Assembly: GCF_019969725.1 (NCBI RefSeq)
Contig: NZ_JAHXYW010000021.1
Span: 1-58,052 of the forward strand
Direction: 5' to 3'
From: Neobacillus bataviensis
GTDB lineage: Bacteria > Bacillota > Bacilli > Bacillales_B > DSM-18226
Length of the DNA: 58,052 nucleotides
Positions within the stretch are counted from its first letter, which is position 1; every line of letters starts with the position of its first letter. Position numbers and translations under genes: made by a program. The notes beneath the pieces were generated by a model that had not been told where the DNA came from, did not search any database, and saw only the letters and a program-made list of their open reading frames with translations. This document shows positions 18,024-26,188 of this stretch, piece by piece.

Positions 18024-18608
18024 ATGGGACTGTTTGATATTTTAAAAAAAAAGGAAAATAATAATTATCATTTAACATTGCAACTTAATGCACGGTTACT
18101 ACCTATTGACCGTGGCGAGTTTTTCGAGGAGCCTATTAACGAAGCTTTAGAGGCTAGTAAATGCGGAACCACTAACGGCGGCGGAACGATGCAACAGGCA
18201 ACAGGCGAAATAGAGTTTTGTGATATAGAAATACTCCTTAAACATAACAAAATGGAAAACGTTGATAAACTACTACAAATTATTGATAGAATTGGCGTAC
18301 CAAAGGGTTCCTTTCTGAGAGCCGATGGTTTCGAACAATCTGTTGGAACGCTTGAAGGTCTAGCACTTTATTTAAATGGTACAGAATTGTCAGAAGAAGT
18401 GTATCAAAACTGTGATATAAATTATGTGATTGAAAAAATTGATGAAGTGCTCGATGGTTCTGGTCGTTTTTATAGCTATTGGGAAGGTCCAGAAAATACA
18501 GCTTTATATTATTACGGTATTTCATTTAGAGAAATGAAGCAAAGAATGACTTCTTTTTTATCTGAATATCCACTTTGCCAAAAGTGTAAAGTAGAACAAA
18601 TTGCATAG
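18024..18608 (+). CDS. Hypothetical protein
   Basis: 194 aa with GGGGAGGT 6 bp before ATG. Acidic and soluble. Notable segments: a Gly-rich TTNGGGTMQQATGEIEF (~50-65), an acidic helix region and a C-terminal CQKC pair (LCQKCKVEQIA). I do not recognise the family. Single-gene unit between TSL copies 10 and 11; could be an immunity or antitoxin-like cargo protein, but this is only inferred from location. Confidence 0.65.
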   Translation: MGLFDILKKKENNNYHLTLQLNARLLPIDRGEFFEEPINEALEASKCGTTNGGGTMQQATGEIEFCDIEILLKHNKMENVDKLLQIIDRIGVPKGSFLRADGFEQSVGTLEGLALYLNGTELSEEVYQNCDINYVIEKIDEVLDGSGRFYSYWEGPENTALYYYGISFREMKQRMTSFLSEYPLCQKCKVEQIA

Positions 18609-18660
18609 TACATAAAATCATCTTTAAGTACAAGTATAATAATAGGATAAAACCACATAT

Positions 18661-18743
18661 GGGTGAGATTGTTTAAGATATTGGCTGCCATTTGGCAGCC
18701 TTTTTCTTATTCAACTAAAGAAGCAGGTTAGTTGAATTAGAAA
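18661..18743 (+). repeat. TSL repeat, copy 11
   Basis: Short left arm (GGGTGAGATTGTTTAAG), strong hairpin GGCTGCCATTTGGCAGCC with T5, right arm TTCAACTAAAGAAGCAG...TTAGTTGAATTAG. Confidence 0.85.
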
Positions 18744-18834
18744 TGTCATAAAGTTATTGAATAAATAAAGGTTTTTAAATTATATATATCGAAAATATCA
18801 TAGTTAATTATCCGAAAGTCTCATGGAGGAAGAA

Positions 18835-19776
18835 ATGAAGAGAGTAATAAACATGATTAATCCGAGTTCCAAAGTGTCTGGTGTATCGTTACTTGAATTG
18901 AAAAAAGCAGAAAAAGCACTTGGTGCTACTTTTCCAGAGGAGTACAAAGAACTCTTTTTTGAAACGAATGGAGCTAAATTTGGTGATTGGACTTTGTTCC
19001 CTATTCAATCGAAAGAACGATCAGCATTAACAATTGATATTGTTAAACAAAATCGTGAGAACAGACCGAAAAATGTACCGAGTGATATGATTTGCATTGG
19101 TGAAAATATCAATGGTGATAAACTTTGCTATCGTAAAAGAAAAAGATTTATGCAGGAACTAATCTTTCTTTGGAATAAAAAAACTGGAATAAGCGATTGT
19201 AAGGCATCAACTTTAAGCCAGTTTATTGATTGGTATGTGCCGAAAGTGAATACTAATAAGCCTTTAACAGTTGGTACTTTTACAGTTGATAGTGGAAAGT
19301 TAATTGTTACTGATCCATGTTATCAGGTGGATGAAGAAGATCTGCAAATTATACTTTCAAATGTGAAAAATGGGAATTGGAAGGCAACCATCACTTACAC
19401 TGATGAAGAAGTGGTGGAAAGTTTAATTGTATTTCATGGAGAGAAGAAACCAAGTGGAAAATGGCATGATTGCGATAAAACAATTGCAGTTGATTCTGCA
19501 CAAGCTGGAATCTTTAATCTTGCAGTATTCGGTAGAGATGAAGCTATCCAATATGAAGTGAAAAATGTTTATGACATAGAGATAGATGAAGATGGATTAA
19601 AATATTATGTTGCATGTTGTGATATTGTTGCTTCAGATGCACAAGGGGGAGTCGTTCCAGGTGGTGCGGTTTCAATGTCTGGTTATGGTGACGGTGAGTA
19701 CGAGGTGAAAGTAAAATATAACATTTCTAAAGAGGTTATTGGAGTGATGATTGACTTTGGAGCTGAAGAGGAATAA
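18835..19776 (+). CDS. SMI1/KNR4 (SUKH) domain protein with a TDPCY-type C-terminal domain
   Basis: 313 aa; ATG 18835 has GGAGG 5 bp upstream. N-terminal SUKH-1 domain (~1-135): SLLELKKAEKALGATFPEEY and FFETNGAKFGDW. C-terminal domain (~145-313) begins VGTFTVDSGKLIVTDPCYQV and has GVVPGGAVSMSGYGDGEY near the end. SUKH proteins commonly act as immunity proteins against secreted nuclease or deaminase toxins. No cognate toxin is adjacent, which fits an orphan immunity gene carried as cargo. Confidence 0.8.
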   Translation: MKRVINMINPSSKVSGVSLLELKKAEKALGATFPEEYKELFFETNGAKFGDWTLFPIQSKERSALTIDIVKQNRENRPKNVPSDMICIGENINGDKLCYRKRKRFMQELIFLWNKKTGISDCKASTLSQFIDWYVPKVNTNKPLTVGTFTVDSGKLIVTDPCYQVDEEDLQIILSNVKNGNWKATITYTDEEVVESLIVFHGEKKPSGKWHDCDKTIAVDSAQAGIFNLAVFGRDEAIQYEVKNVYDIEIDEDGLKYYVACCDIVASDAQGGVVPGGAVSMSGYGDGEYEVKVKYNISKEVIGVMIDFGAEEE

Positions 19777-19809
19777 TACTTTTCACAAATGGATAGTGAA
19801 ATACACATG

Positions 19810-19901
19810 TTCTTCTTCAACGGGTGCAAGAGTTGAAAATCCAGCCGTCATTTCTGGCGGCATTCATATTGCACTAACGAAGCAGGATAGTTGAATAAGA
19901 A
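19810..19901 (+). repeat. TSL repeat, copy 12
   Basis: Left arm TTCTTCTTCAACGGGTGCAA (short by one TAA unit), hairpin CAGCCGTCATTTCTGGCGG, right arm CACTAACGAAGCAG...ATAGTTGAATAAGAA. Confidence 0.85.
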
Positions 19902-19964
19902 TTTTACTCTTTCATTGAATAATTTGATATGATAATCTCATATAGTTCGTGTGGAGGAGTAACT

Positions 19965-20459
19965 TTGGAAAGTAAACGAATTACTAAGAAAAAAATATTG
20001 AAATACCTTCTAATTATTGGGGTAGTTGTGTTAGTATATGTTATTTTTTATTCACCTACTTTAAAAATGCCGATAAGTTGGGCAGCCGCTTGGGTAGGAA
20101 TAGAAGCTGAACCAAGTTATATCCCTTTTGAATATAGTAAGAGTTATATGACTACTTCTTCCTGCGGTAAGAGGTGCGATAAACTAAAATTACATTACAT
20201 ATCAAAAAAAGAAGAGCTCGTTATAACTGCTACAGATTATGTAAGTTGGTATGATGATCCCAAATGGGATAAAAAAAACAAAATTAAAGGAACAAAATAT
20301 TTTTATCAAGAAAAAAACGGAAAACAATACTTGGATTGGGAAGAAGAAAAAGAAGAGTTAGAATTAACAGTTGAATATAAAGGTGAAAATAAATTAGCTA
20401 AATCAGAAATTGTAAAAATTGCAAACTCTATAAAAGCTGAGGGTAAGTTATTAAACTAA
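19965..20459 (+). CDS. Membrane-anchored hypothetical protein
   Basis: 164 aa from TTG 19965 (GGAGGAG upstream). Basic N-terminus MESKRITKKKILKYLL leads into one membrane helix (to VYVIFYSP); the rest is probably extracytoplasmic and rich in Lys/Tyr/Glu, with a CGKRC pair. Its last residues and stop (LLN, TAA) lie in the left arm of TSL copy 13. No family recognised. Confidence 0.65.
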   Translation: MESKRITKKKILKYLLIIGVVVLVYVIFYSPTLKMPISWAAAWVGIEAEPSYIPFEYSKSYMTTSSCGKRCDKLKLHYISKKEELVITATDYVSWYDDPKWDKKNKIKGTKYFYQEKNGKQYLDWEEEKEELELTVEYKGENKLAKSEIVKIANSIKAEGKLLN

Positions 20460-20535
20460 TGGGTGCAAAAGTTCAACAAGGGGCTGCGGTGGCGCCTCTT
20501 TTTCTTGTTCCGCTAACGGGGCAGATTAGTTGAAA
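20450..20535 (+). repeat. TSL repeat, copy 13
   Basis: Left arm TTATTAAACTAATGGGTGCAA overlapping the stop of the preceding gene, hairpin GGGGCTGCGGTGGCGCCTC with T5, right arm CCGCTAACGGGGCAG...ATTAGTTGAAA. Confidence 0.85.
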
Positions 20536-20578
20536 ATCCATTCTGATATATTTAAGCTAGTTAGATACTTAAAACGTT

Positions 20579-20681
20579 ATACTTTGATAGAAGAACTCAC
20601 GGATTATAAAAAAAGATTGCTCAAAATCCGTGAGTAATATTTCAAAGTATCTTAGATTTTATAAAAAAATTCTTATAAAAT
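20579..20681 (-). terminator. Long double hairpin downstream of the GNAT gene
   Basis: Two adjacent stems. TATACTTTGA/TTCAAAGTAT flanks an inner ACTCACGGATT/AATCCGTGAGT stem (20579-20651). Then AGATTTTATAA/TTATAAAATCT (20652-20681) abuts the stop codon of the minus-strand acetyltransferase. Likely terminator activity, but unusually elaborate. Confidence 0.55.
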
Positions 20682-20682
20682 C

Positions 20683-21234
20683 TCAGTGCAAGCCTTCTGT
20701 TAGTTCCCGTAAATTTAAATCTGAAAGTAACATCCCATATACAATGCTATCTGTCCATTCATTCTTATTCCAATAATCCTGAATAAAATGAGCTTCTTTT
20801 CTCATACCTATACGCTCACACAACTTTTGTGATGCTTTATTTCTTGCATCAAGGTTGGCTTGTATACGATGCACATTAAATTTATCAAATAACTCCTTGA
20901 CTAAACTACTCGCGGCTTCTGTTGCATAACCCCTTCCTGAAGCCTCGTTAGAAAAGCTATAACCAATTTCAACAGTATCTTTCATATCTGTATACCATAC
21001 AGATAAATCACCAATTACTTTAGTATTGTTTACTACTGCCAAACTTAAAGTTGTTTCTTTTGTAAGTTCACCATTTTCTAGCTTTTTATTAAATAATTCC
21101 TGCATATTTTCATGTGTCCACTTATCATGCAAAAGATATTTACATGTATCATCGTTGTTATAAATGTTAAATACATCATGTAAGTCATTACTCTTAAACG
21201 GTCTAATTGTTAATCTTTCAGTGCTAAATTCCAA
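20683..21234 (-). CDS. GNAT family N-acetyltransferase (RimJ/RimL type)
   Basis: 183 aa from TTG 21234 with AAAGGAGGATTA upstream. Starts TERLTIRPF, and the acetyl-CoA binding loop is ASGRGYATEAASSLV, followed by VHRIQANLDARNKASQKLCE and GMRKEAHF. These are the standard features of RimJ/RimL and related small-molecule or protein N-acetyltransferases. Substrate unknown. Reverse orientation within the repeat-rich region. Confidence 0.9.
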   Translation of the reverse strand: MEFSTERLTIRPFKSNDLHDVFNIYNNDDTCKYLLHDKWTHENMQELFNKKLENGELTKETTLSLAVVNNTKVIGDLSVWYTDMKDTVEIGYSFSNEASGRGYATEAASSLVKELFDKFNVHRIQANLDARNKASQKLCERIGMRKEAHFIQDYWNKNEWTDSIVYGMLLSDLNLRELTEGLH

Positions 21235-21414
21235 AAATAATCCTCCTTTATTCCAAAAAAATAAATGGTTGACAACCTATCCCAATCTTAATCAATTATT
21301 ATTATAAATGACAAATCTTTTTTATAAAGCTACAATAATTGATTTTTCATCTAAAGAGTGTGGTGTGTAGCATGACTACAATAAGTGACGAAGCATTTTT
21401 TATTGGAAATGAAG

Positions 21415-21526
21415 TAGATTGTGAAGAAATGTACTTAAAGTAAAGGGTGCAAGAGTTAAAGATACAAGATCGCTGCGGCGGTCTTTTTTCTTGTTGAGCT
21501 AATTGGGCAGTTTAGTTGAACAAGAA
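21415..21526 (+). repeat. TSL repeat, copy 14 (long-left, complete)
   Basis: AGATTGTGAAGAAATGTACTT, AAAGTAAAGGGTGCAAGAG, hairpin GATCGCTGCGGCGGTC with T6, right arm GAGCTAATTGGGCAGTTTAG followed by TTGAACAAGAA. A 23-codon frame from 21372 runs into it and ends on its TAA. Confidence 0.88.
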
Positions 21527-21580
21527 AAGTGACAAATTAACAGGTATATGAAGAAAATTATTTTATAACCGAGGACGTTT

Positions 21581-21799
21581 ATGAAAATAATGACTATTGG
21601 TATTATATTGGTTGTTGTGGGATGTAGCATTTTAGGGTGGTTAATTAAAGAATCTTATAAAAATTATAAAAATGAAAGTACAAAAATTAAAATTTTCTAT
21701 TTCTTATGGGCGGTTATAGGTGTCCTACTAGACACAAGTGGTTTAATCATTCTTTTTGGATTTATATTTTTAGGGATTCTTTTAATTATCTATCATTAA
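21581..21799 (+). CDS. Small two-TM membrane protein
   Basis: 72 aa, GAGGA upstream of ATG. Helix 1 IMTIGIILVVVGCSILGWLI, a Lys/Asn-rich loop (KNYKNESTKIK), then a long second hydrophobic region to the C-terminus. No family recognised. One-gene unit between TSL copies 14 and 15. Confidence 0.6.
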   Translation: MKIMTIGIILVVVGCSILGWLIKESYKNYKNESTKIKIFYFLWAVIGVLLDTSGLIILFGFIFLGILLIIYH

Positions 21800-21888
21800 C
21801 TCTTCAATTAACGGGTGAGTTGTAGATTGAGCTATCAATTAGGCAGCTTTTCTTATTACGCTAAAGAAGCAGGTTAGTGGAAGAAGGG
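21800..21888 (+). repeat. TSL repeat, copy 15
   Basis: TCTTCAATTAACGGGTGAG left arm directly after the stop codon, hairpin GCTATCAATTAGGCAGC with TTTT, right arm ACGCTAAAGAAGCAG...TTAGTGGAAGAAGG. Confidence 0.82.
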
Positions 21889-21972
21889 AAATTGAAATTT
21901 CTTGTTGAATTTATTACATTCAAAGACTACAAAAGACAGATCAACCTAGAACGTCAAAAAGATGGAGGTAGT

Positions 21973-22506
21973 ATGTCAAAAGAGGTACATTTCTTTGCTA
22001 CTAAAGCTGATTTAGAAACAGGGCTCAAAGAGTTAGAACTCTATCGTAAATTGAAATATGTAAGAGTTGGATTGTTTGATCAAATGGAAGTTCCAGTTTA
22101 TACATCTTATAGTGAAATTATTGACTTTGGTATTAATCATTCTGGGGACCATATATCTGAACGGTATCTTGTACTAGACCAAAATATTGAATTGAAAATT
22201 GAAGAAGTACCTCAACAAAGAGGAGGATTAAAGTTTGCAGTTGACCAACTAATCAACGGCTCATCAATCGTCTTTTGGCCTGGTGGTATGCATAAAGAAA
22301 GCTTTCTTATTTGTGGTCATATATCAACGAGTTCAAAAGAGAATATCTCACTAGAACTCTATAAGGATTTTAGAAAGAAAGTTCTTAAGGGTTTTAAGAA
22401 GATTGGAAGTTATTATTGTGGGCTAGAGGCATTGCAAATGAAGGATGAAGTCAGATTTATAACTATAGGTATTCATCAAGATAAGTTATACGACTTGAAA
22501 ATCTAA
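21973..22506 (+). CDS. Hypothetical protein
   Basis: 177 aa from ATG 21973, chosen for GGAGGT 5 bp upstream. The frame is open back to GTG 21877 inside the repeat, but that start has no ribosome site. Soluble. Segments include KEVHFFATKADLETGLKEL and SSIVFWPGGMHKESFLICGH. I do not recognise the family; single cargo gene between TSL copies 15 and 16. Confidence 0.6.
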   Translation: MSKEVHFFATKADLETGLKELELYRKLKYVRVGLFDQMEVPVYTSYSEIIDFGINHSGDHISERYLVLDQNIELKIEEVPQQRGGLKFAVDQLINGSSIVFWPGGMHKESFLICGHISTSSKENISLELYKDFRKKVLKGFKKIGSYYCGLEALQMKDEVRFITIGIHQDKLYDLKI

Positions 22507-22515
22507 GTACTTAAT

Positions 22516-22599
22516 ATTTACTAACGGAAGAGTTTAAGATCAGAGCTGTCTTTATGGCAGCTTTTCTTGTTCAACTAACGGAGCAGGTTAGTAAAAGAA
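22516..22599 (+). repeat. TSL repeat, copy 16
   Basis: Left arm ATTTACTAACGGAAGAG, hairpin GCTGTCTTTATGGCAGC with TTTT, right arm TTCAACTAACGGAGCAGGTTAGTAAAAG. Stem bases differ from copy 15 yet still pair. Confidence 0.82.
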
Positions 22600-23149
22600 C
22601 GAATTCCTAATCGTTACGATTGTGCGCTATATTTTGGACTATATTTTGTCCAATATGATAAACAATAAAGAAGTCCGAGCGGCAAATCTTGCAAGTTTGT
22701 GGCGGATCCGATTTGGTGTACCATAGTGGTGGAAATCTTGATATAGAAGAATTCCCTTTAATAGAAAGCTAGTGGAAAATCACATTTAAAAAGGGTTGCA
22801 ATTATTCCAAGAGGTGAAGAAACAGTTAGGAGAAAAATAACCAATTGTATTTGCTCCATCCGAATTTTAAAAATAATTGACTCACAACAAAAGGACTGTT
22901 TCGGCAGTCCTTTTTTCATTATGGGTTATATATGTTTCGTGGTCAAACTGTGGTCACAAATAAATGTATGTCGAAACAATTTGTCCTCCCTTCCACTGTT
23001 TGCATCATGTTTAACTAATTATTCAAAAAAACTAACTGCTATAATTGGCCAAGAAAAGGAAAAATTTACCATTTTAATAGTACAAGCGCCGCCTCTAAAA
23101 GGTCTGTTTTTTTATAAAATATACAAAGAAACGAAGGAGGTGATTATGA
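22600..23149. other. Gene-poor stretch before the Ser-rich peptide gene
   Basis: About 550 bp without a credible gene. It holds a terminator at 22889-22916 and the upstream region of the Ser-rich peptide gene. The 81-codon frame at 22921-23166 has no ribosome site and overlaps the next start. Part of the stretch may be a decayed gene, but no family can be read. Confidence 0.4.
22889..22916 (+). terminator. Intrinsic terminator
   Basis: AAAGGACTG TTTCGG CAGTCC followed by T6. No intact gene ends just upstream, which suggests that a gene formerly here has decayed. Confidence 0.75.
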
Positions 23150-23437
23150 ATGTCAAGCAATTCTAGTAGTTCCGACAGCCATAGCAGCCATAGCAGCCAT
23201 AGCAACCCTAGCTCAACTTGTAGTATAGCAACTGTAAGCCTTGCTGCTGATGGGACTGTTAGCGCGGTTTCAGGTAACCTACTTACTATTCTTGCAGGAT
23301 GCGGTATTGACGTAGGTACTACACCAACTTTCGAAGCTGTATTTTCATGCTTAAATAATGCAGGTTTGGATTTTGTAACTATTTTTCCAAGAGCTGGTGT
23401 TGCAGGAGGAGTAGCTCTATTCCTACTTTGCGGCTAG
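23150..23437 (+). CDS. Ser/His-rich small protein, candidate CotH substrate or spore-surface protein
   Basis: 95 aa; near-perfect AAGGAGGTGAT 7 bp before ATG. Residues 2-23 are almost only Ser, His, Asn and Asp (SSDSHSSHSSHSNPSS). The rest is a small apolar domain with three Cys (TCSIATVSLA, LAGCGIDVG, VFSCLNN) and a C-terminus ending ALFLLCG. A terminator follows, then a CotH-family kinase gene. CotH kinases phosphorylate Ser residues of spore-coat proteins, so the Ser-rich tail is a plausible substrate. This is inference from adjacency. Confidence 0.75.
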   Translation: MSSNSSSSDSHSSHSSHSNPSSTCSIATVSLAADGTVSAVSGNLLTILAGCGIDVGTTPTFEAVFSCLNNAGLDFVTIFPRAGVAGGVALFLLCG

Positions 23438-23447
23438 TTTAACAACA

Positions 23448-23490
23448 GGGAAAGCCAAGGGTGTGAACCCTTGGTTTTCCTTAGCATTTT
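23448..23490 (+). terminator. Terminator after the Ser-rich peptide gene
   Basis: GGAAAGCCAAGGG TGTGAA CCCTTGGTTTTCC with a following TTAGCATTTTT. A strong stem between the peptide and kinase genes, so the two may be expressed at different levels. Confidence 0.75.
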
Positions 23491-23582
23491 TAAATACTAT
23501 CACACCGAATGAAGCATCTATGATTTAACGACGAGCAATTATTTTGAAAAGTAAAAGGCTGAAGAAAGGAAGTATCGATTTG

Positions 23583-24671
23583 ATGAACAATAAATCGAAT
23601 TTACCAGTATACTCTTTGTTCATTCGTCGCTGGGATCTTAGAAAGCTGAATTACAAGTTAAGACCCTTCGATGATCCAGTTCCTGCTAAATTATTCATTG
23701 ATGATATGAATTTTGATATCTCCACAAAATTCCGGGGTAACTATACTAGAAAACTGCGTAGGAGATCCTACTTTATTAAGTTGAAAAGACTTCAAACCTT
23801 TAATGGCGCCCGAGAGTTTCATCTCAATGCTGAATATAAAGATCCATCTTCCATTCGCAATAAACTATCTCTTGATTTGTTTCAATCCTTTGGAGTTCTG
23901 TCTCCAGCCTCTCAGCACATTCAATTGTTTCTAAATGGTAGCTATAAGGGAGTCTATTTACAGCTGGAGTCGGTAGATGACTTATTTTTAGAAAATAGGC
24001 GTCTCCCATACGGACCAATTTACTATGCCGTAAAAACAGATGCCAACTTTTCACTAGATGGTCACAAAACGAAGGCTCCAAAAGAATCTTTGTTGGTGGG
24101 GTACCAGCGTAAAATCGGAACGGCTGAGGATGACAAATTTTTAATTGAACTCATCCAAAAAATTAACATGACTTCACTTGAAGAATTTGAGCAAGAGATT
24201 CCAAAATACCTTGCTGTGGACAAGTACCTTCGCTGGCTGGCTGTGGCGGTCTGCACCCAAAACCATGACGGTTTTCTAAAAAACTATGCGCTTTATCGCA
24301 ATTCCGAAACGGGCTTATTTGAAATTATTCCTTGGGACTATGATGGGACATTTGGCCGGAAGTGGGATGGGGAGACCATTGAACCTGATTCACTCCGTAT
24401 TAAGGGAAAAAATCATTTAACTAAAAGGCTTTTAGAAATTCCTGCATTCAGATGGCAGTACAGGGAACTGATGGAAGAGCTGCTTAATACCCTTTTCACC
24501 CCTGCTTACCTCGAACCAATCATTTCATCTCTCATGGAATTCATTCGCCCGCATCATCTATTTAGTGACCCTAGTCAATTGGAAACGTTTGATGGAGAAA
24601 AGGAAGTAATTATTACGTTTATAAAAGAAAGAAGTCAATACTTACGAGATAATTTAAACCTGTTAGATTAA
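23583..24671 (+). CDS. CotH-family spore-coat protein kinase
   Basis: About 362 aa. Starts near 23580-23583 (TTG or ATG) downstream of AAAGGAAG; the frame is open to TTG 23544. CotH landmarks: FRGNYTRKLRRRSYFIKL, FLNGSYKGVYLQLESVDD, the catalytic-loop-like CTQNHDGFLKNYALYRN, and the metal-binding FEIIPWDYDGTFGRKWDG. Atypical protein kinases of this family phosphorylate coat proteins in the mother cell during sporulation. A terminator with AAAGGCC/GGCCTTT follows. Pairing with the Ser-rich peptide upstream is the notable context. Confidence 0.88.
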   Translation: MNNKSNLPVYSLFIRRWDLRKLNYKLRPFDDPVPAKLFIDDMNFDISTKFRGNYTRKLRRRSYFIKLKRLQTFNGAREFHLNAEYKDPSSIRNKLSLDLFQSFGVLSPASQHIQLFLNGSYKGVYLQLESVDDLFLENRRLPYGPIYYAVKTDANFSLDGHKTKAPKESLLVGYQRKIGTAEDDKFLIELIQKINMTSLEEFEQEIPKYLAVDKYLRWLAVAVCTQNHDGFLKNYALYRNSETGLFEIIPWDYDGTFGRKWDGETIEPDSLRIKGKNHLTKRLLEIPAFRWQYRELMEELLNTLFTPAYLEPIISSLMEFIRPHHLFSDPSQLETFDGEKEVIITFIKERSQYLRDNLNLLD

Positions 24672-24704
24672 AGGCCCCCAGCCAGATTGGTTGAGGCCTT
24701 TAAT
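24668..24704 (+). terminator. Terminator after the CotH-family gene
   Basis: TTAAAGGCC ... GGCCTTTAA stem overlapping the stop codon; downstream TATGCCTTCTG is only weakly T-rich. Confidence 0.55.
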
Positions 24705-24812
24705 ATGCCTTCTGACTTTATGATTCAAAAGGTTTTTCCTTATACCATTATATACTTGTCTTAATGTTCCTTTTTTGTAACCTTTTTTAGGTTTGTTATT
24801 TTTTACCATTAA

Positions 24813-24995
24813 AAACATAAAGCGATTAAATCGGCATTATCAAGCTTCATAATTGAAGGTATTTATAAAGGGCAAATTGGGACAATTTTAGAAGTTTACG
24901 ATGATAATCACTTCGAAGTAGAGATAAATGATAGTAATGGAATAACGTTATTCTTAGGTGCATTTTCACGAGATTCTCTTGAGGTTGTTGTTTAA
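24813..24995 (+). pseudogene. DUF4926-like remnant lacking a start codon
   Basis: After a stop at 24810 the frame reads KHKAIKSALSSFIIEG, then YKGQIGTILEVYDDNHFEVE, and ends SRDSLEVVV, TAA. The GxIGTIVEVY...FEVEF core is that of DUF4926 proteins, but there is no ATG, GTG or TTG start in frame and no ribosome site. The TAA lies in the left arm of TSL copy 17. I read it as a 5'-truncated gene. Confidence 0.6.
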
Positions 24996-25079
24996 CTAAC
25001 GGGTGCAATAGTTATAGATTGGGGTTGCTGCTGCAGCTCCTTTTCTTCTTCGACTAACTGGGCAGGATAGCTTAAGAAA
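24989..25079 (+). repeat. TSL repeat, copy 17
   Basis: GTTTAACTAACGGGTGCAATAG, hairpin GGGGTTGCTGCTGCAGCTCC with TTTT, right arm TCGACTAACTGGGCAGGATAG followed by CTTAAGAA. Confidence 0.85.
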
Positions 25080-25151
25080 AATAACATATATCCAAACAAA
25101 TATGGTAAAATGAGGATATGAATTCAGATGAATATTTAGGGAGATTGAGAA

Positions 25152-25700
25152 ATGGTAAAGAAGAAAAATGAAATGTATGAATGGATTAAAGCCTTAATAG
25201 GTGCACTTGCAATAGCAGTCATTATTCGCTCTTTTTTCTTTACGCCGATTGTTGTTGACGGTGCTTCAATGAAGCCTACTCTTCAGGACCAGGACCGTAT
25301 GATTGTAACAAAAATCGGAGAACCGAAAAGATTTGAAATTGTTGTGTTTCACGCCCCAGAAGGTAAGGATTACATAAAACGCGTAATTGGACTCCCAGGT
25401 GACAGAATTGAATATAAAAATGATGTTTTATATATAAATGGGAAAGCTTACAACGAACCTTACTTGGAAAAATACAAAAAATCATTAAAAGATGGAGGAA
25501 CATTAACAGACTCCTTCACTTTAAAGGAAACCGCAGTAGGTAGTGATACTGTCCCTAAAGATAATTTATTTGTAATGGAAGATAACAGAAGGCAAAGCAA
25601 AGACAGCCGTGCTATTGGAGCGATACCATTGAAAAAGGTAATAGGGACAACAAATGTTGTTTATTATCCAATAAAAGATATTAAAATCGTAAATGACTAA
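25152..25700 (+). CDS. lepB: Type I signal peptidase
   Basis: 182 aa with one N-terminal membrane helix (residues ~12-32) and an extracytoplasmic catalytic domain. It cleaves signal peptides of exported proteins. Box B DGASMKPTL carries the catalytic Ser, and DYIKRVIGLPGDRIEY the catalytic Lys. Box E reads VMEDNRRQSKDSR where most bacterial enzymes have GDN, so Gly is replaced by Glu. Length fits the SipS/SipT class. It is an extra paralogue lying alone among accessory genes. Confidence 0.92.
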   Translation: MVKKKNEMYEWIKALIGALAIAVIIRSFFFTPIVVDGASMKPTLQDQDRMIVTKIGEPKRFEIVVFHAPEGKDYIKRVIGLPGDRIEYKNDVLYINGKAYNEPYLEKYKKSLKDGGTLTDSFTLKETAVGSDTVPKDNLFVMEDNRRQSKDSRAIGAIPLKKVIGTTNVVYYPIKDIKIVND

Positions 25701-25732
25701 TTTCTGGTTTGACAAAATAGTTAGACTGTTTT

Positions 25733-25828
25733 CTTCTTTAACCATCGGGTACGTTTAATCCTAGAAGGATTACCACCCTTTTTTTGTTAATACCTTCTTA
25801 AACAAACTGAGCAGCATGTCTGAATAAA
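25733..25828 (+). repeat. TSL repeat, diverged copy 18a
   Basis: Left arm CTTCTTTAACCATCGGGTACG, an unusual hairpin AATCCTAGAAGGATT nested in GGGT...ACCC with T7, right arm CTTAAACAAACTGAGCAGC...CTGAATAAA. It directly precedes a second copy, with no gene between them. Confidence 0.65.
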
Positions 25829-25833
25829 TATAA

Positions 25834-25937
25834 TATGTGAAGTATTACACTTAAACTAACGGGTGCAAGAATTCAAGAAGGATCGCTGCGGCGGTCTTTT
25901 TCTTGTTCAGCTAACGAGCAGTTTAGTTAAATAGGGA
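25834..25937 (+). repeat. TSL repeat, copy 18 (long-left, complete)
   Basis: TATGTGAAGTATTACACTT, AAACTAACGGGTGCAAG, hairpin GATCGCTGCGGCGGTC with T5, right arm TTCAGCTAACGAGCAGTTTAG followed by TTAAATAG. Confidence 0.88.
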
Positions 25938-26188
25938 ATGGTCGAAGAAAGGCTTTTGTCTAATAACCTCAAGGGGTATCTTATTTGTCATGATGAATGA
26001 ATAAAAACTGGATGAGTCGAATAAATCATAGTGATCTTGTTTTTTTTGTATTCTCAAAATAAATGATTGGAGTATTTCATTGAGAGTAGTTTTTTTCGTT
26101 ATATGCCCGACAGTCGAAAATAAAGGTAATTTTATGCCATCACTTTTAACTTTGAAGGATTACTCTATACAGTGAGGAGATTGATTTT

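Noticed and set aside
22921..23166. 81-codon frame before the Ser-rich peptide
   Set aside because: No Shine-Dalgarno site, low-complexity mix, and it overlaps the well-supported start at 23150 in another frame.
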